14,938 bases of DNA, from the NCBI GenBank assembly GCA_039208045.1, contig JBCCRH010000100.1, forward strand, positions 1 to 14,938. Direction: 5' to 3'. The position numbers were made by a program, and so were the translations under genes. The notes below the pieces were generated by a model. That model was not told the origin of the DNA. It saw nothing but the letters and a program-made list of their open reading frames with translations, and made no database searches. Position 1 is the stretch's first letter. Every line of letters starts with the position of its first letter. This document shows positions 1 through 7,464 of the stretch, in pieces. The DNA comes from JBCCRH01 sp039208045 (GTDB taxonomy: Bacteria; Bacteroidota; Bacteroidia; Chitinophagales; Saprospiraceae).

Positions 1-132
1 ACTGCACCTCCTCCAGATAGGCGACCAGATCTGCAATCGGGCGGCTGACCAAAATCGGCTGCCCGCCCGGCCCGCTCAAGGCGACATCGGCCCCGTCGCC
101 CTCGAACCAATCGCCGAAGACGGGCATCGAGC
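1..132 (-). other. Foreign-looking high-GC tail fused to the AraC domain (possible chimeric junction)
   Basis: In the kinase frame the protein reads normally to KARHLVEQR and then becomes MPVFGDWFEGDG... ending PIADLVAYLEEVQ. This does not resemble the second half of an AraC HTH, which should carry a helix of the VAYxVGFxxPxYFSRxFK type. It does resemble the C-terminus of a class I cytochrome c: a Met-Pro heme-ligand segment and a final helix ADLVAYL. Codons here end mostly in G or C, unlike the rest of the gene. Inference: either an assembly chimera at the contig edge or a real recombination; the first is likelier. The exact junction is uncertain by about 15 bases. Confidence 0.5.
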
Positions 133-3100
133 GTTGTTCTACTAGGTGGCGGGCTTTTTGGAGTTTTACTTCCGTAATGTATTTGCCAATGGTTAGGCCA
201 GTGAGGAGTTTTACTTTCCGGGCCATTTGGCGTTCGCCAAGGTTGAGTTGTACGGCAAGGTGGCCAGCGGTGAGATCGATGCGTTTTTCAAGGGCTTCCA
301 AGGCGTGGGTTTCCAGCTCTTTTAGCCAGGTTTGATCGGCAGAAGGGGAGGGAGTAAACTCGGGATCGACCCTGAGGTATTCCTGCTGATAGGCGAGGCG
401 TTTTTGGTAGTTTCCTAAAATATTTTCGATGCGTACTTTCAGCTCAATAGGCGAAAAGGGCTTTGTTAGATAGTCGTCTACGCCCATGCGGAGTGCTTGT
501 AGCTTGCTGCGCTCTTTCGTGCGGGCCGTGAGCATAATCATGGGGAGCTGTTGCCATTGCTCGTTTTTTTTGACTGCTTCGATTAAGCCATAGCCATCTA
601 GGCGCGGCATATTGATGTCTGAGAGGATGAGGTCTACAGCTAGAGGGTTACCCTTTTGGGAAATTAAAAAGTCTAGAGCAGCCTGCCCATCATCAAAGGG
701 GAGTACTCGGTAGTCGGGTTGGAGGAGTTGGAGCAGGAAGCCTTGGACTTCTAGGTTGTCTTCTACGATCATTAGGGTTGGGGAGGGGGGATGGGTTTGG
801 GGGTTTGGGAGTTGAGGGGTTGAGGGGTTTGGGAGGGGTGGGTTTTGGGTTTTGGGTGCCGAGTGGTGGGGGTGGACGGAGGAATTAGGGAGGACGGAGG
901 TGGAGGGGAGATGTAGGAGGGTGGAGGATGGAGGGGAGACGGGGGGAGTTTGGGCGATAGTGGGTTTCTTGGTGGTATTTGGTTCTTTTGCAGGTAATGT
1001 TAGGCGGAAGTGGCTTCCTTGGCCGAAGGTGCTATCTACTTGGAGGTTGCCGCCTAGTAATTTGGCGAATTCTAGGGAGAGGGAGAGGCCGATACCGCTG
1101 CCGCTGGTTTGCACTAATTGGGCTGATTTGCTTTGGAAGAAACGTTCAAAAATATGGGGGAGGTCTTGTGGTGGGATGCCACGGCCGGTGTCGCTGACTT
1201 CTAGTACGACTTGCGCTTTTTCTTTTTTTACGCTTAGGCTGATTTGACCTTTGGTTGCTGTAAATTTTAGGGCGTTGCCCAGGAGATTGCTTAGGATTTT
1301 TTCTAATCGACTGGGATCGGAGAGGAGTTGGAATTGTTGATCTATTTCGAAGTTTAGTTGGTAGTCGATGTTTTTGCGTTGTGCTTCTAATTGGTATCTA
1401 TCAAAGATTTGTTTGCAAAACTCGAATAGGGGAATGTGCTCTTCGTGAATCTGAATTTTATTGGCGTCGAGGCGCGCTAGGTCCATCATTTCGTCTACTA
1501 GGCGCAATAGTTTTTTGCTGTTTTGATCGATGGTTTGGATAGACTGCTGAAAACCTTGGGCATCTTCGGTTTGATTGGTTTGTGCTAATAGTTCCGCTGG
1601 GCCAGCAATAAGGGTAATGGGGGTGCGCAAATCGTGTGAAATATTGGCGAAAAAGCGGTTTTTCATTTTATCCAACTGCTGCAATTCTTGGGCTTGCTGT
1701 TCGATGAGTTCTTTATCTTGTCGTATCTCAGTGGTTCTTTTTTCAACTTCCTGTTCGAGCACTGTTTTTTCGCGCCGTAAGCGCCGTATCCAGAGCCAGG
1801 CGAAGCACAAAAAAGGCATTGCGCAAAGCAGATAAAACCAAGCTTGCTTATAGAAGAACTCTTTGGCGTAAATGGGGATGCGGATGGTATTGGCCGTCCA
1901 ATTGCCATTGTGATCTATACCGGCAATTTCTAGTTGGTAGCTTCCGGCAGGTAGGTTAGGTAGGCGAATCAAGTGTTCCGAACCTATGTAGTTCCAGTCT
2001 TTTTCTTGGCCACTCAGGCGGTAGGCGTAGCGACTTTTTTCTATTTCTCCATAATTAGACATCCCCACCTTTACACTCAAAAAGCGCTGTTCTGCGGGAA
2101 GGCTTAGCGGGGTCGAGCTGGCTTGATAATTACGCACATGTACCGTCTGTCCGCTTTGTTGGTCGAAATAGCTTAACCGACTGATATAAATTTGAGTCTT
2201 CTCCGAAGCTTCTAATTGCTGTTTTACTTTCTTGGGTTCGATGACGTTGAGCCCTGCCAAAGAGCCGAAGTAAAGTTGCCCAGTATTACTTTTAAAGGAA
2301 GAGAGTCGATTGAATTCATTATGAGTCAGCCCGTCTGTTTCATTCAGGATAGCCATAATTTCCCCATCCTTTCGGATAATCGTGATACCATTATAGGTGG
2401 CAGCCCACAAATCACCCTCCTCATCTTCCAAGATACCGACAACGATGTTATTACTTAATCCATCTGTTTCGTTAATTACCTTGACGACTTTCTCCTTAAT
2501 GGGATCAAAAATATGGATGCCTCGATTAACAGTTCCGAGCCAAAGTAAGCCATCAGCAGCTTCATGAATCACTAAAATACTGCGGTCTTCGAAATCGGAA
2601 CTATGGCCGTAGTGGTTTACTTGTCCAGTAGATAGATCGACTTTATATAGTCCATCATTGGTCGCTATCCAGAGCAGTTCGTTGGAAGCTGCCCATAGAT
2701 CGTGCAGTACACCATTGATGGTGTGGGACAAATTTGCGATTGGCTTTTTTACTTGAGTCGTTATGTCTAAAATAGAAATTTGGCGGCTGGGATGCTCCAA
2801 TAGTACCAGCTGACCATTAGGTAAAAAAGTTGCTCGCTGGACATCTATACCAAATGGTACAGCAAAGCAAGAGCCATCGGGTTCTGGTGTATATCGGTTT
2901 AAGTGATTGATGGTTTTCATCCAGGCCTCTCCAGAGATGGGGTGGGTTAATATTTCCTTTGGGCCATTATCGGGCAAGCTGGCATTCAAGCAATTTTGAG
3001 CAGGAAGCTTTGTAATAATTCCATCCTTCAGGGTGATCACATTTCCATAAGCTCTTATCAGTAGTTCTCCGCTTCTCTCTTGTCCGATATGTCTTAAGCC

Positions 3101-4231
3101 CTTGTCGGTTTTGTAGGTTTTAATGGCTGTTGGGGTAGCGATTTGCACAAAATAAGCCCCATTGGAAGTGCCGAAATACGCTTGCTTTTTAAAGTCAGTA
3201 CTGTATACAAATTGAGTAGTAGGGAGGGCGCTCGTAATTTCAGAATAGTTGTGTAAATGATTTGCTGTATCTAATACCATGCCTCGTTCTTGCTGCGCTG
3301 CATCTTTGTAAACAAAGAGTAGATTTTGCTTTTCATCCTTCCAAATGGATTGGCCTTGTTTAAGTTGTGGGCTAATGGTAAGCGGTGAAAATTGATCACT
3401 TGCTTCTCGCAAATCTAGGTGGTAAAAATGAGGACTCATCCCAGTATTCAGCACGAATACTTGACTATCTCTCACCTCTAGCGCCACCTTGGCATTGGCA
3501 ATAGAGCTGAGCTTAGCAGAGTCTGTGAAAATACCAGGAAAAGCGGCAGCTTCATATCGCTTAACCACCTTAGAAGGAACATGAAAGGAGATGAGTGGTA
3601 AGCGCATATCAAATAGCCAAAGCGTATGATCTACATAACGAAAATTTACAAAACCAGAATGCGCAAAACGATTTTCCAACGGATCAAAATGGGAAGTATT
3701 GGGGATTTGGGCATATAATTCCAAGGTATGGCCGTCCCAATGAGCTATCTGAAAGGCTTCTTTCGTCTTGCAGAGCACCCAGAATTTCCCGGTTTCATAT
3801 TCTTCGATACCACCAATTATTGCATCATTAACAGGGGTGTAGTGGACGGTATTCGATGCAATATCAAAGGTATAGAGTAGCGATTTTTCGGTAGACTGAC
3901 TCAGAAAACCATACAAAAAACCAGCTGCTGATACCCCTTCAATATTCGTTCGCGCAGCGCCTTTCCACTCCTGATTTTTTACGGGTATCGGCCAACGATC
4001 GTAGCCATCAAATTGCACCACATGCATGCCATACAACTGCTCTGCCACGCTGCAGGGGCGCATCCATAGCCTACCCGAATGATCAATATTGATCGCGTTA
4101 AAACAAAACTTGGTGGGATCATGCTCACTCACCAGCGACTTGATAAGCGCAGGACGCAGGCTAGGCACTTGCCCTAGTGCTTTCCCTGCCATAGCAAGTA
4201 AGAACATCAACATGAAGAAGGCCCTGCACAT
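1..4231 (-). CDS. Hybrid two-component sensor kinase/response regulator (HTCS-type), partial at left edge
   Basis: One open frame of 1410 codons without a stop. Signal peptide at residues 1-21 (hydrophobic FFMLMFLLAM then GKALGQ; M7 is an alternative start). Residues ~22-680 are beta-propeller repeats with motifs such as LLWIATNDGLYKVD and GLLWLGT, then a Y_Y_Y domain (~690-770) and one membrane helix (~793-813). HisKA has His866 in FANISHDLRTP. HATPase has Asn986 (GNALKF) and Asp1014 (DTGRGIP). A Pro/Ser-rich linker (~1070-1150) leads to a receiver with acidic residues E1157/D1158, phospho-Asp1205 (DINMP) and Lys1257 (TKPF). An AraC-type HTH starts near 1300. Family knowledge: such proteins sense periplasmic ligands, often glycans, and act as transcription factors; the ligand here is unknown and no polysaccharide genes are adjacent. 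The second AraC recognition helix is missing because the sequence changes character after residue ~1367. It lies 105 bp downstream of the symporter, same strand. An in-frame TAG precedes the ATG. Confidence 0.93.
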   Translation of the reverse strand, partial: MCRAFFMLMFLLAMAGKALGQVPSLRPALIKSLVSEHDPTKFCFNAINIDHSGRLWMRPCSVAEQLYGMHVVQFDGYDRWPIPVKNQEWKGAARTNIEGVSAAGFLYGFLSQSTEKSLLYTFDIASNTVHYTPVNDAIIGGIEEYETGKFWVLCKTKEAFQIAHWDGHTLELYAQIPNTSHFDPLENRFAHSGFVNFRYVDHTLWLFDMRLPLISFHVPSKVVKRYEAAAFPGIFTDSAKLSSIANAKVALEVRDSQVFVLNTGMSPHFYHLDLREASDQFSPLTISPQLKQGQSIWKDEKQNLLFVYKDAAQQERGMVLDTANHLHNYSEITSALPTTQFVYSTDFKKQAYFGTSNGAYFVQIATPTAIKTYKTDKGLRHIGQERSGELLIRAYGNVITLKDGIITKLPAQNCLNASLPDNGPKEILTHPISGEAWMKTINHLNRYTPEPDGSCFAVPFGIDVQRATFLPNGQLVLLEHPSRQISILDITTQVKKPIANLSHTINGVLHDLWAASNELLWIATNDGLYKVDLSTGQVNHYGHSSDFEDRSILVIHEAADGLLWLGTVNRGIHIFDPIKEKVVKVINETDGLSNNIVVGILEDEEGDLWAATYNGITIIRKDGEIMAILNETDGLTHNEFNRLSSFKSNTGQLYFGSLAGLNVIEPKKVKQQLEASEKTQIYISRLSYFDQQSGQTVHVRNYQASSTPLSLPAEQRFLSVKVGMSNYGEIEKSRYAYRLSGQEKDWNYIGSEHLIRLPNLPAGSYQLEIAGIDHNGNWTANTIRIPIYAKEFFYKQAWFYLLCAMPFLCFAWLWIRRLRREKTVLEQEVEKRTTEIRQDKELIEQQAQELQQLDKMKNRFFANISHDLRTPITLIAGPAELLAQTNQTEDAQGFQQSIQTIDQNSKKLLRLVDEMMDLARLDANKIQIHEEHIPLFEFCKQIFDRYQLEAQRKNIDYQLNFEIDQQFQLLSDPSRLEKILSNLLGNALKFTATKGQISLSVKKEKAQVVLEVSDTGRGIPPQDLPHIFERFFQSKSAQLVQTSGSGIGLSLSLEFAKLLGGNLQVDSTFGQGSHFRLTLPAKEPNTTKKPTIAQTPPVSPPSSTLLHLPSTSVLPNSSVHPHHSAPKTQNPPLPNPSTPQLPNPQTHPPSPTLMIVEDNLEVQGFLLQLLQPDYRVLPFDDGQAALDFLISQKGNPLAVDLILSDINMPRLDGYGLIEAVKKNEQWQQLPMIMLTARTKERSKLQALRMGVDDYLTKPFSPIELKVRIENILGNYQKRLAYQQEYLRVDPEFTPSPSADQTWLKELETHALEALEKRIDLTAGHLAVQLNLGERQMARKVKLLTGLTIGKYITEVKLQKARHLVEQRSMPVFGDWFEGDGADVALSGPGGQPILVSRPIADLVAYLEEVQ
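779..975 (+). repeat. G-rich low-complexity tract encoding the Pro/Ser-rich linker
   Basis: The plus strand holds a dense series of G runs of 3-6 separated by short T/A stretches, strongest at 780-865 with more at 885-960. It is the non-coding strand of the hybrid kinase gene; the coding strand reads as a Pro/Ser/Thr-rich linker between HATPase and receiver domains. Four or more G-tracts with short loops occur repeatedly, so the strand can in principle form G-quadruplexes. The frame is intact across it. Confidence 0.6.
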
Positions 4232-4336
4232 CTTAACAAAAAGCTTAGACTAGATAGAATTTACTGATTAAAGATAGCTAAGAAAATAGGGCTTACTGTC
4301 AAGGTAACATAAAAAGTTGGCTACTTCCAAGCTATC

Positions 4337-5836
4337 TTAACTTCCTTCTTCTTCCGTCCCGTACGTCCTATATGAAATTGCCAATAATCCCAAGAAAGTT
4401 AAGAGCCCATTCAAGGCGATGATGAGGAAGCCAAACTGAAAGCCATACAAAATCTCTTCTGAGTAATAGTTGAGGAAGTAGGAGAGGAGTGGTGCTGCAA
4501 TGCAAATTGGTAATACTAGATTGTCACGTACATTTAGCTTAGTGAGCATACCAAAGGTAAATAGGCCAAGGATAGGCCCATAGGTGTAGCCTGCCCATTC
4601 GAATAGCTTGCTAATAACTGCGGTATCGTTAATGGCATTAAATACAATAATAACCAAGAAAAGAACCAGCGAAAACCCAATATGCACCCCAAAACGTATG
4701 CGCTTTTGCTGGCTTGGCTCTCGCTCTTTTTTTTCAAAATCAAGAAAATCGACACAAAAGGAAGTCGTAAGGGCTGTCAAGGCAGAATCAGCACTAGAAT
4801 AGGCTGCAGCAATCAAGCCTAAGATGAAAACGATACCTACCGCAGGCGATAAATTTTGCAGCGCAATAGTAGGAAATAGCTGATCCGTTTTATCTGGAAT
4901 ATCGAGCCCTACTTGAGAGGCATAAAGGTAGAGCGCAGCACCAAGAGCCAAGAATAGAAGATTGGCAAATACCAAAATAATACTGAAGGTGAACATGTTC
5001 TTTTGTGCATCTTTGATATTCGGCAAGCTCAGATTTTTTTGCATCATATCCTGGTCCAAACCGGTCATCACAATCGTAATCAACGCACCAGCAAAGAACT
5101 GTTTAAAAAAATTGTTAGGATCACTCCACCCGCCTTCAAAGAAAAATACTTGGGAGTAATTGCTTTCCTGAATCATTCCGATTAAGCCTCCTATATTGGT
5201 CTCCAAAGCACTACTGATGCCAAAAAGGGTCAATACCACCGCTGTAAGCATACAAAAAGTCTGTAGGGTATCCGTCCAGATAATCGTATTGATTCCTCCT
5301 TGAAAGGTATACACCCAAATGAGCACAATGGTAACCAGCACCGTCGCCCAAAAGGGGACGCCAAAGGCACTCATCACAAAAGCTTGCAAGACAATGGCCA
5401 CTAGATACAAGCGAAAAGAAGCCCCTACAATTCTAGAAATCAGGAAGAATGCAGCCCCCGTTTTGTACGAAAAAAAACCAAAGCGCTGTTCGAGATATTC
5501 ATAGATAGAGGTCAGCCCCAATCGATAATAGAGCGGCAATAAGACAGTAGCAATCACCAAATAGCCTAGCAGATACCCAAAGACCATCTGCATATACGAA
5601 AAGGCCTGGTTAGCACCACCCGCTCCCACTACTCCGGGGATCGAAATAAACGTCACCCCAGACAGCGAAGCCCCGATCATCCCAAAGGCGACCACCATCC
5701 AATTAGAAGAGCGACCCGCCAAGAAAAATGTCTGGCTATCTGCATTTCTACTCGTCAGGTAAGAAATGGCAATGAGCAATAAAAAATAAGCCACAATGAT
5801 GGCTAAAATGACGCCAGGCGTTAGTTGTTGCAACAT
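4337..5836 (-). CDS. Sodium:solute symporter (SSS family)
   Basis: A 499-residue inner-membrane protein with about 13 hydrophobic helices, normal for the SSS family (PutP/SGLT-like), which couples solute uptake to sodium entry. Family signatures: TSIYEYLEQRFG (109-120), GGINTIIWTDTLQ (180-192), SGLDQDMMQ-like TGLDQDMMQKN (258-268). The helix GLIAAAYSSADSALTALTT (~340-358) matches TM8, whose paired Ser residues (347-348) line the Na2 site in the family. The substrate cannot be told from sequence; sialic acid, sugars, amino acids or carboxylates are all possible. The ATG at 5836 begins directly at the first membrane helix. The hybrid kinase gene follows downstream on the same strand after 105 bp, so co-transcription is possible but unproven. 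Upstream lies the repeat-rich island. Confidence 0.9.
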   Translation of the reverse strand: MLQQLTPGVILAIIVAYFLLLIAISYLTSRNADSQTFFLAGRSSNWMVVAFGMIGASLSGVTFISIPGVVGAGGANQAFSYMQMVFGYLLGYLVIATVLLPLYYRLGLTSIYEYLEQRFGFFSYKTGAAFFLISRIVGASFRLYLVAIVLQAFVMSAFGVPFWATVLVTIVLIWVYTFQGGINTIIWTDTLQTFCMLTAVVLTLFGISSALETNIGGLIGMIQESNYSQVFFFEGGWSDPNNFFKQFFAGALITIVMTGLDQDMMQKNLSLPNIKDAQKNMFTFSIILVFANLLFLALGAALYLYASQVGLDIPDKTDQLFPTIALQNLSPAVGIVFILGLIAAAYSSADSALTALTTSFCVDFLDFEKKEREPSQQKRIRFGVHIGFSLVLFLVIIVFNAINDTAVISKLFEWAGYTYGPILGLFTFGMLTKLNVRDNLVLPICIAAPLLSYFLNYYSEEILYGFQFGFLIIALNGLLTFLGLLAISYRTYGTEEEGS

Positions 5837-5947
5837 AACTTCCCTTCAAAATTCAGTTTCTCAAAAAATATTGCGTTTATGCAACGGCTTCGAAGGAGGC
5901 CACTGAATGGCAAAGATAGAAAAAAGCAGGAAAGCGACGAGGGCGTG

Positions 5948-5990
5948 CCCCCGATCGTCCACAGAGCGTAGTCGAAGCGGACGATCGGGG
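5948..5990. repeat. REP-like hairpin 1
   Basis: Perfect 12-bp inverted repeat, CCCCGATCGTCC (5949-5960) with GGACGATCGGGG (5979-5990), around an 18-nt loop containing GAGCGTAGTCGAAGC. The loop is nearly the same as that of the hairpin 24 bases downstream although the stems are unrelated. Its reverse complement TTCGACTACGCTC resembles intergenic REP-type motifs seen in many bacteria (recollection, not checked). Confidence 0.7.
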
Positions 5991-6013
5991 TCGGGCTATC
6001 CGGCACTCTCTCG

Positions 6014-6055
6014 CCCCTGTAGTTGACCGAGCGAAGTCGAGGCAAACTACAGGGG
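6014..6055. repeat. REP-like hairpin 2
   Basis: Perfect 11-bp inverted repeat, CCCCTGTAGTT (6014-6024) with AACTACAGGGG (6045-6055). The 20-nt loop contains GAGCGAAGTCGAGGC, matching the loop of hairpin 1 at 13 of 15 positions. Stem differs, loop is conserved. Confidence 0.7.
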
Positions 6056-6110
6056 CTCGTTCAAACAACGCCTCCTATCCCTCACGCGGCCCAGCTCTGT
6101 CCCTCTCCAA

Positions 6111-6199
6111 TTTAAGCTGTCCCTTGGCTTAAACCTTGGAGGTTTTTCCTAGCACATACCTGTCAACCTCCAAGGTTTTGCGGGGCTGCACAGCTTAAA
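6111..6199. repeat. 89-bp nested palindromic element
   Basis: Outer arms TTTAAGCTGT (6111-6120) and ACAGCTTAAA (6190-6199) are perfect 10-bp inverted repeats. Inner arms AAACCTTGGAGGTT (6131-6144) and AACCTCCAAGGTTT (6165-6178) are a perfect 14-bp inverted repeat with a 20-nt spacer. Each inner arm is itself nearly palindromic (AAACCT-TGG-AGGTTT), so alternative folds exist. It sits between divergent genes, so it is not a simple terminator; a small mobile repeat or a leader structure of the Nudix transcript are both possible. Confidence 0.65.
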
Positions 6200-6270
6200 G
6201 ACGCAGAAATCCCAAAATTCCATAACTTTTCAGCCACAAATTTCACAAAATATCTAAATTCAATACCAAC

Positions 6271-6750
6271 ATGCAAAACTACATCCAAAACATCCGCACC
6301 CACCTCGGCCACCGCTCCTTCATCCACCCCGCCGCCCGCATTATCATCGAAAATGACCAACAAGAAATTCTATTTATCCGAAGAGCAGATAACAACCAAC
6401 TAGGCCTCCCCGCCGGCGCACTCGAAGCCAACGAAACCATCGAAGCCTGCATCAGGCGAGAAGTACAGGAAGAAACAGGCCTACAGCTAGAAAAGCTAGT
6501 AGTTATTGGCATCAGCTCCAACCCACAAATAGAAGCCGTCACCTACCCCAATGGTGATCAAATCCAGTATTTCACCGTAGAGTTCTACTCCAATCAATGG
6601 ACTGGAACGATTAAGCCGAAAGACGAGTTAGAAATCAAGCACGCACAGTTTATGCCGGAAGCTACTAAGCTCCGCTTGCCAGCAAACGAGCGGGGGGCTT
6701 TCGAAAGTTTGGCTTATTATAAGGCTCATGGAGCTGTATTGCTAAAGTAA
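6271..6750 (+). CDS. Nudix hydrolase
   Basis: A 159-residue cytoplasmic protein with a perfect Nudix box Gx5Ex7REUxEExGU at residues 49-71 (G49, E55, R63-E64, E67-E68, G70). These acidic residues bind the divalent metal used to hydrolyse a nucleoside diphosphate linked to another moiety. The length and position of the box fit small single-domain Nudix enzymes; substrate (ADP-ribose, NTP, sugar nucleotide) cannot be assigned. The ATG at 6271 leaves a conventional N-terminal strand before the fold. Codons are dominated by C-ending triplets in the 5' half and switch to G/T-ending ones in the 3' end. It is followed by a 101-bp gap to mazE and is probably a separate unit. Confidence 0.92.
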   Translation: MQNYIQNIRTHLGHRSFIHPAARIIIENDQQEILFIRRADNNQLGLPAGALEANETIEACIRREVQEETGLQLEKLVVIGISSNPQIEAVTYPNGDQIQYFTVEFYSNQWTGTIKPKDELEIKHAQFMPEATKLRLPANERGAFESLAYYKAHGAVLLK

Positions 6751-6786
6751 TGTATTCATAAGTTTCTAGGTGCTCTCCTTGGTAGC

Positions 6787-6850
6787 TATTGCTAATTCAA
6801 ATGAAATGAGCTAAATTGGTACTTACTAGGTAATTACTTTAATAGCAATA
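6787..6850. promoter_or_regulatory. Putative mazEF operator/promoter region
   Basis: Inverted repeat TATTGCTA (6787-6794) and TAGCAATA (6843-6850), the latter ending one base before the mazE start. Between them are two similar direct repeats, GGTACTTACTA and GGTAATTACTT, adjacent from about 6818. MazE-family antitoxins normally bind palindromic DNA in their own promoter, so these are candidate operator sites. No perfect TAnnTTTG element is visible, and function is inference. Confidence 0.35.
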
Positions 6851-6851
6851 A

Positions 6852-7091
6852 ATGGAAGTTTCAGTCATACAAATTGGCAATTCAAAAGGTATTCGGATAG
6901 CTAAGTCTATCCTAGAGGAATACGGAATAACCGATAAAGTAGAGCTTGTACTTAAGGAGGGCTTTCTAATCTTAAGACCCATACACTTGCCTAGGCAGGG
7001 TTGGGAAGAGGCATTCCAAGAAATGGCTAAAAACGGGGACGATCAGTTACTTATTGATGATTTCTTTGAAGATGAGTCAATGGAAGAATAA
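6852..7091 (+). CDS. mazE: MazE-family antitoxin (AbrB/SpoVT-like DNA-binding)
   Basis: A 79-residue protein. The N-terminal ~45 residues (VSVIQIGNSKGIRIAKSILE, then a VELVLKEGFLILRP strand) are a typical swapped-hairpin AbrB/MazE DNA-binding domain. The C-terminal tail is acidic (DDQLLIDDFFEDESMEE), as in antitoxins that wrap around the toxin and block its RNA-binding site. Its stop overlaps the mazF start by one base (TAATG), so the two are translationally coupled. Expected role: autoregulator of the operon and neutraliser of MazF. The sequence is more A/T-rich than the flanking genes, consistent with acquisition of an accessory module. Confidence 0.9.
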   Translation: MEVSVIQIGNSKGIRIAKSILEEYGITDKVELVLKEGFLILRPIHLPRQGWEEAFQEMAKNGDDQLLIDDFFEDESMEE

Positions 7092-7417
7092 TGAAAGAAA
7101 TCGCACAATATGAAATACTAGTGGTCAATCTAGACCCTACTATTGGGAGTGAAATTAAAAAAACGAGACCTTGCGTCGTGGTTTCACCCAATGAGATCAA
7201 TCGTCATTTGCGGACTATAATTATTGCACCAATTACATCCCAGTCCAAGCCATATCCAACCAGGGTTCCTATCTTTTTTAAGGAAAAAAATAGTTGGATA
7301 GTTGTTGAGCAAATTAGAACGATTGATAAGCAAAGAGCTTTTAGAAAGCTAGGAAGACTTCAGGAAGAAGAAATCGTTCGTTTAAAGGCAGTAATCAAAG
7401 AGACTTTAGTAGATTGA
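7091..7417 (+). CDS. mazF: MazF-family endoribonuclease toxin
   Basis: A 108-residue PemK/MazF protein of normal length. It shows the family strands YEILVVNLDPTIGSEIKKTRPCVVVSP (residues 7-33) and TIIIAPITS (42-50). Arg26 and Thr49 sit where B. subtilis-type MazF has its catalytic Arg and Thr. These toxins cut single-stranded mRNA at short sequences; the recognition site is not predictable here. No truncation or frameshift is visible, so the toxin is probably active. It starts inside the mazE stop codon and ends 47 bp before the preferred start of the FKBP lipoprotein. Confidence 0.93.
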   Translation: MKEIAQYEILVVNLDPTIGSEIKKTRPCVVVSPNEINRHLRTIIIAPITSQSKPYPTRVPIFFKEKNSWIVVEQIRTIDKQRAFRKLGRLQEEEIVRLKAVIKETLVD

Positions 7418-7464
7418 AAACAAAAACGGTAATTTTGTGCCAATCAAAAACAAAAGTCAACCAC

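Larger units (their letters stand above)
5837..6270. other. Non-coding island between divergent symporter and Nudix genes
   Basis: This 434-bp stretch has no convincing gene. Small frames at 5821-6068 (minus) simply read through the hairpins and end in low-complexity sequence. It contains two hairpins at 5948-5990 and 6014-6055 sharing a loop motif, a short palindrome GGGCGTGCCC (5941-5950), and a nested palindrome at 6111-6199. From general familiarity with Bacteroidota genomes, the segment about 5941-6090 resembles dispersed intergenic repeats; I could not verify this. Promoters of both flanking genes must lie here, but I see no clear TAnnTTTG element for either. Confidence 0.6.

Noticed and set aside
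852..1247. Plus-strand open frame of 131 codons
   Set aside because: It is antisense to the kinase HATPase and linker region; the minus frame has canonical motifs, the plus product is low-complexity.
5821..6068. Two overlapping minus-strand small frames in the intergenic island
   Set aside because: They read through the hairpin repeats and resemble the spurious peptides such repeats yield; no family motif or plausible start.
5941..6199. CRISPR array
   Set aside because: Repeats are inverted, not regularly spaced direct repeats, and no cas gene is present.
7414..7464. TTG start for the FKBP lipoprotein inside the mazF stop
   Set aside because: It would put 17 polar residues before the lipoprotein signal peptide; ATG 7465 gives a proper signal.
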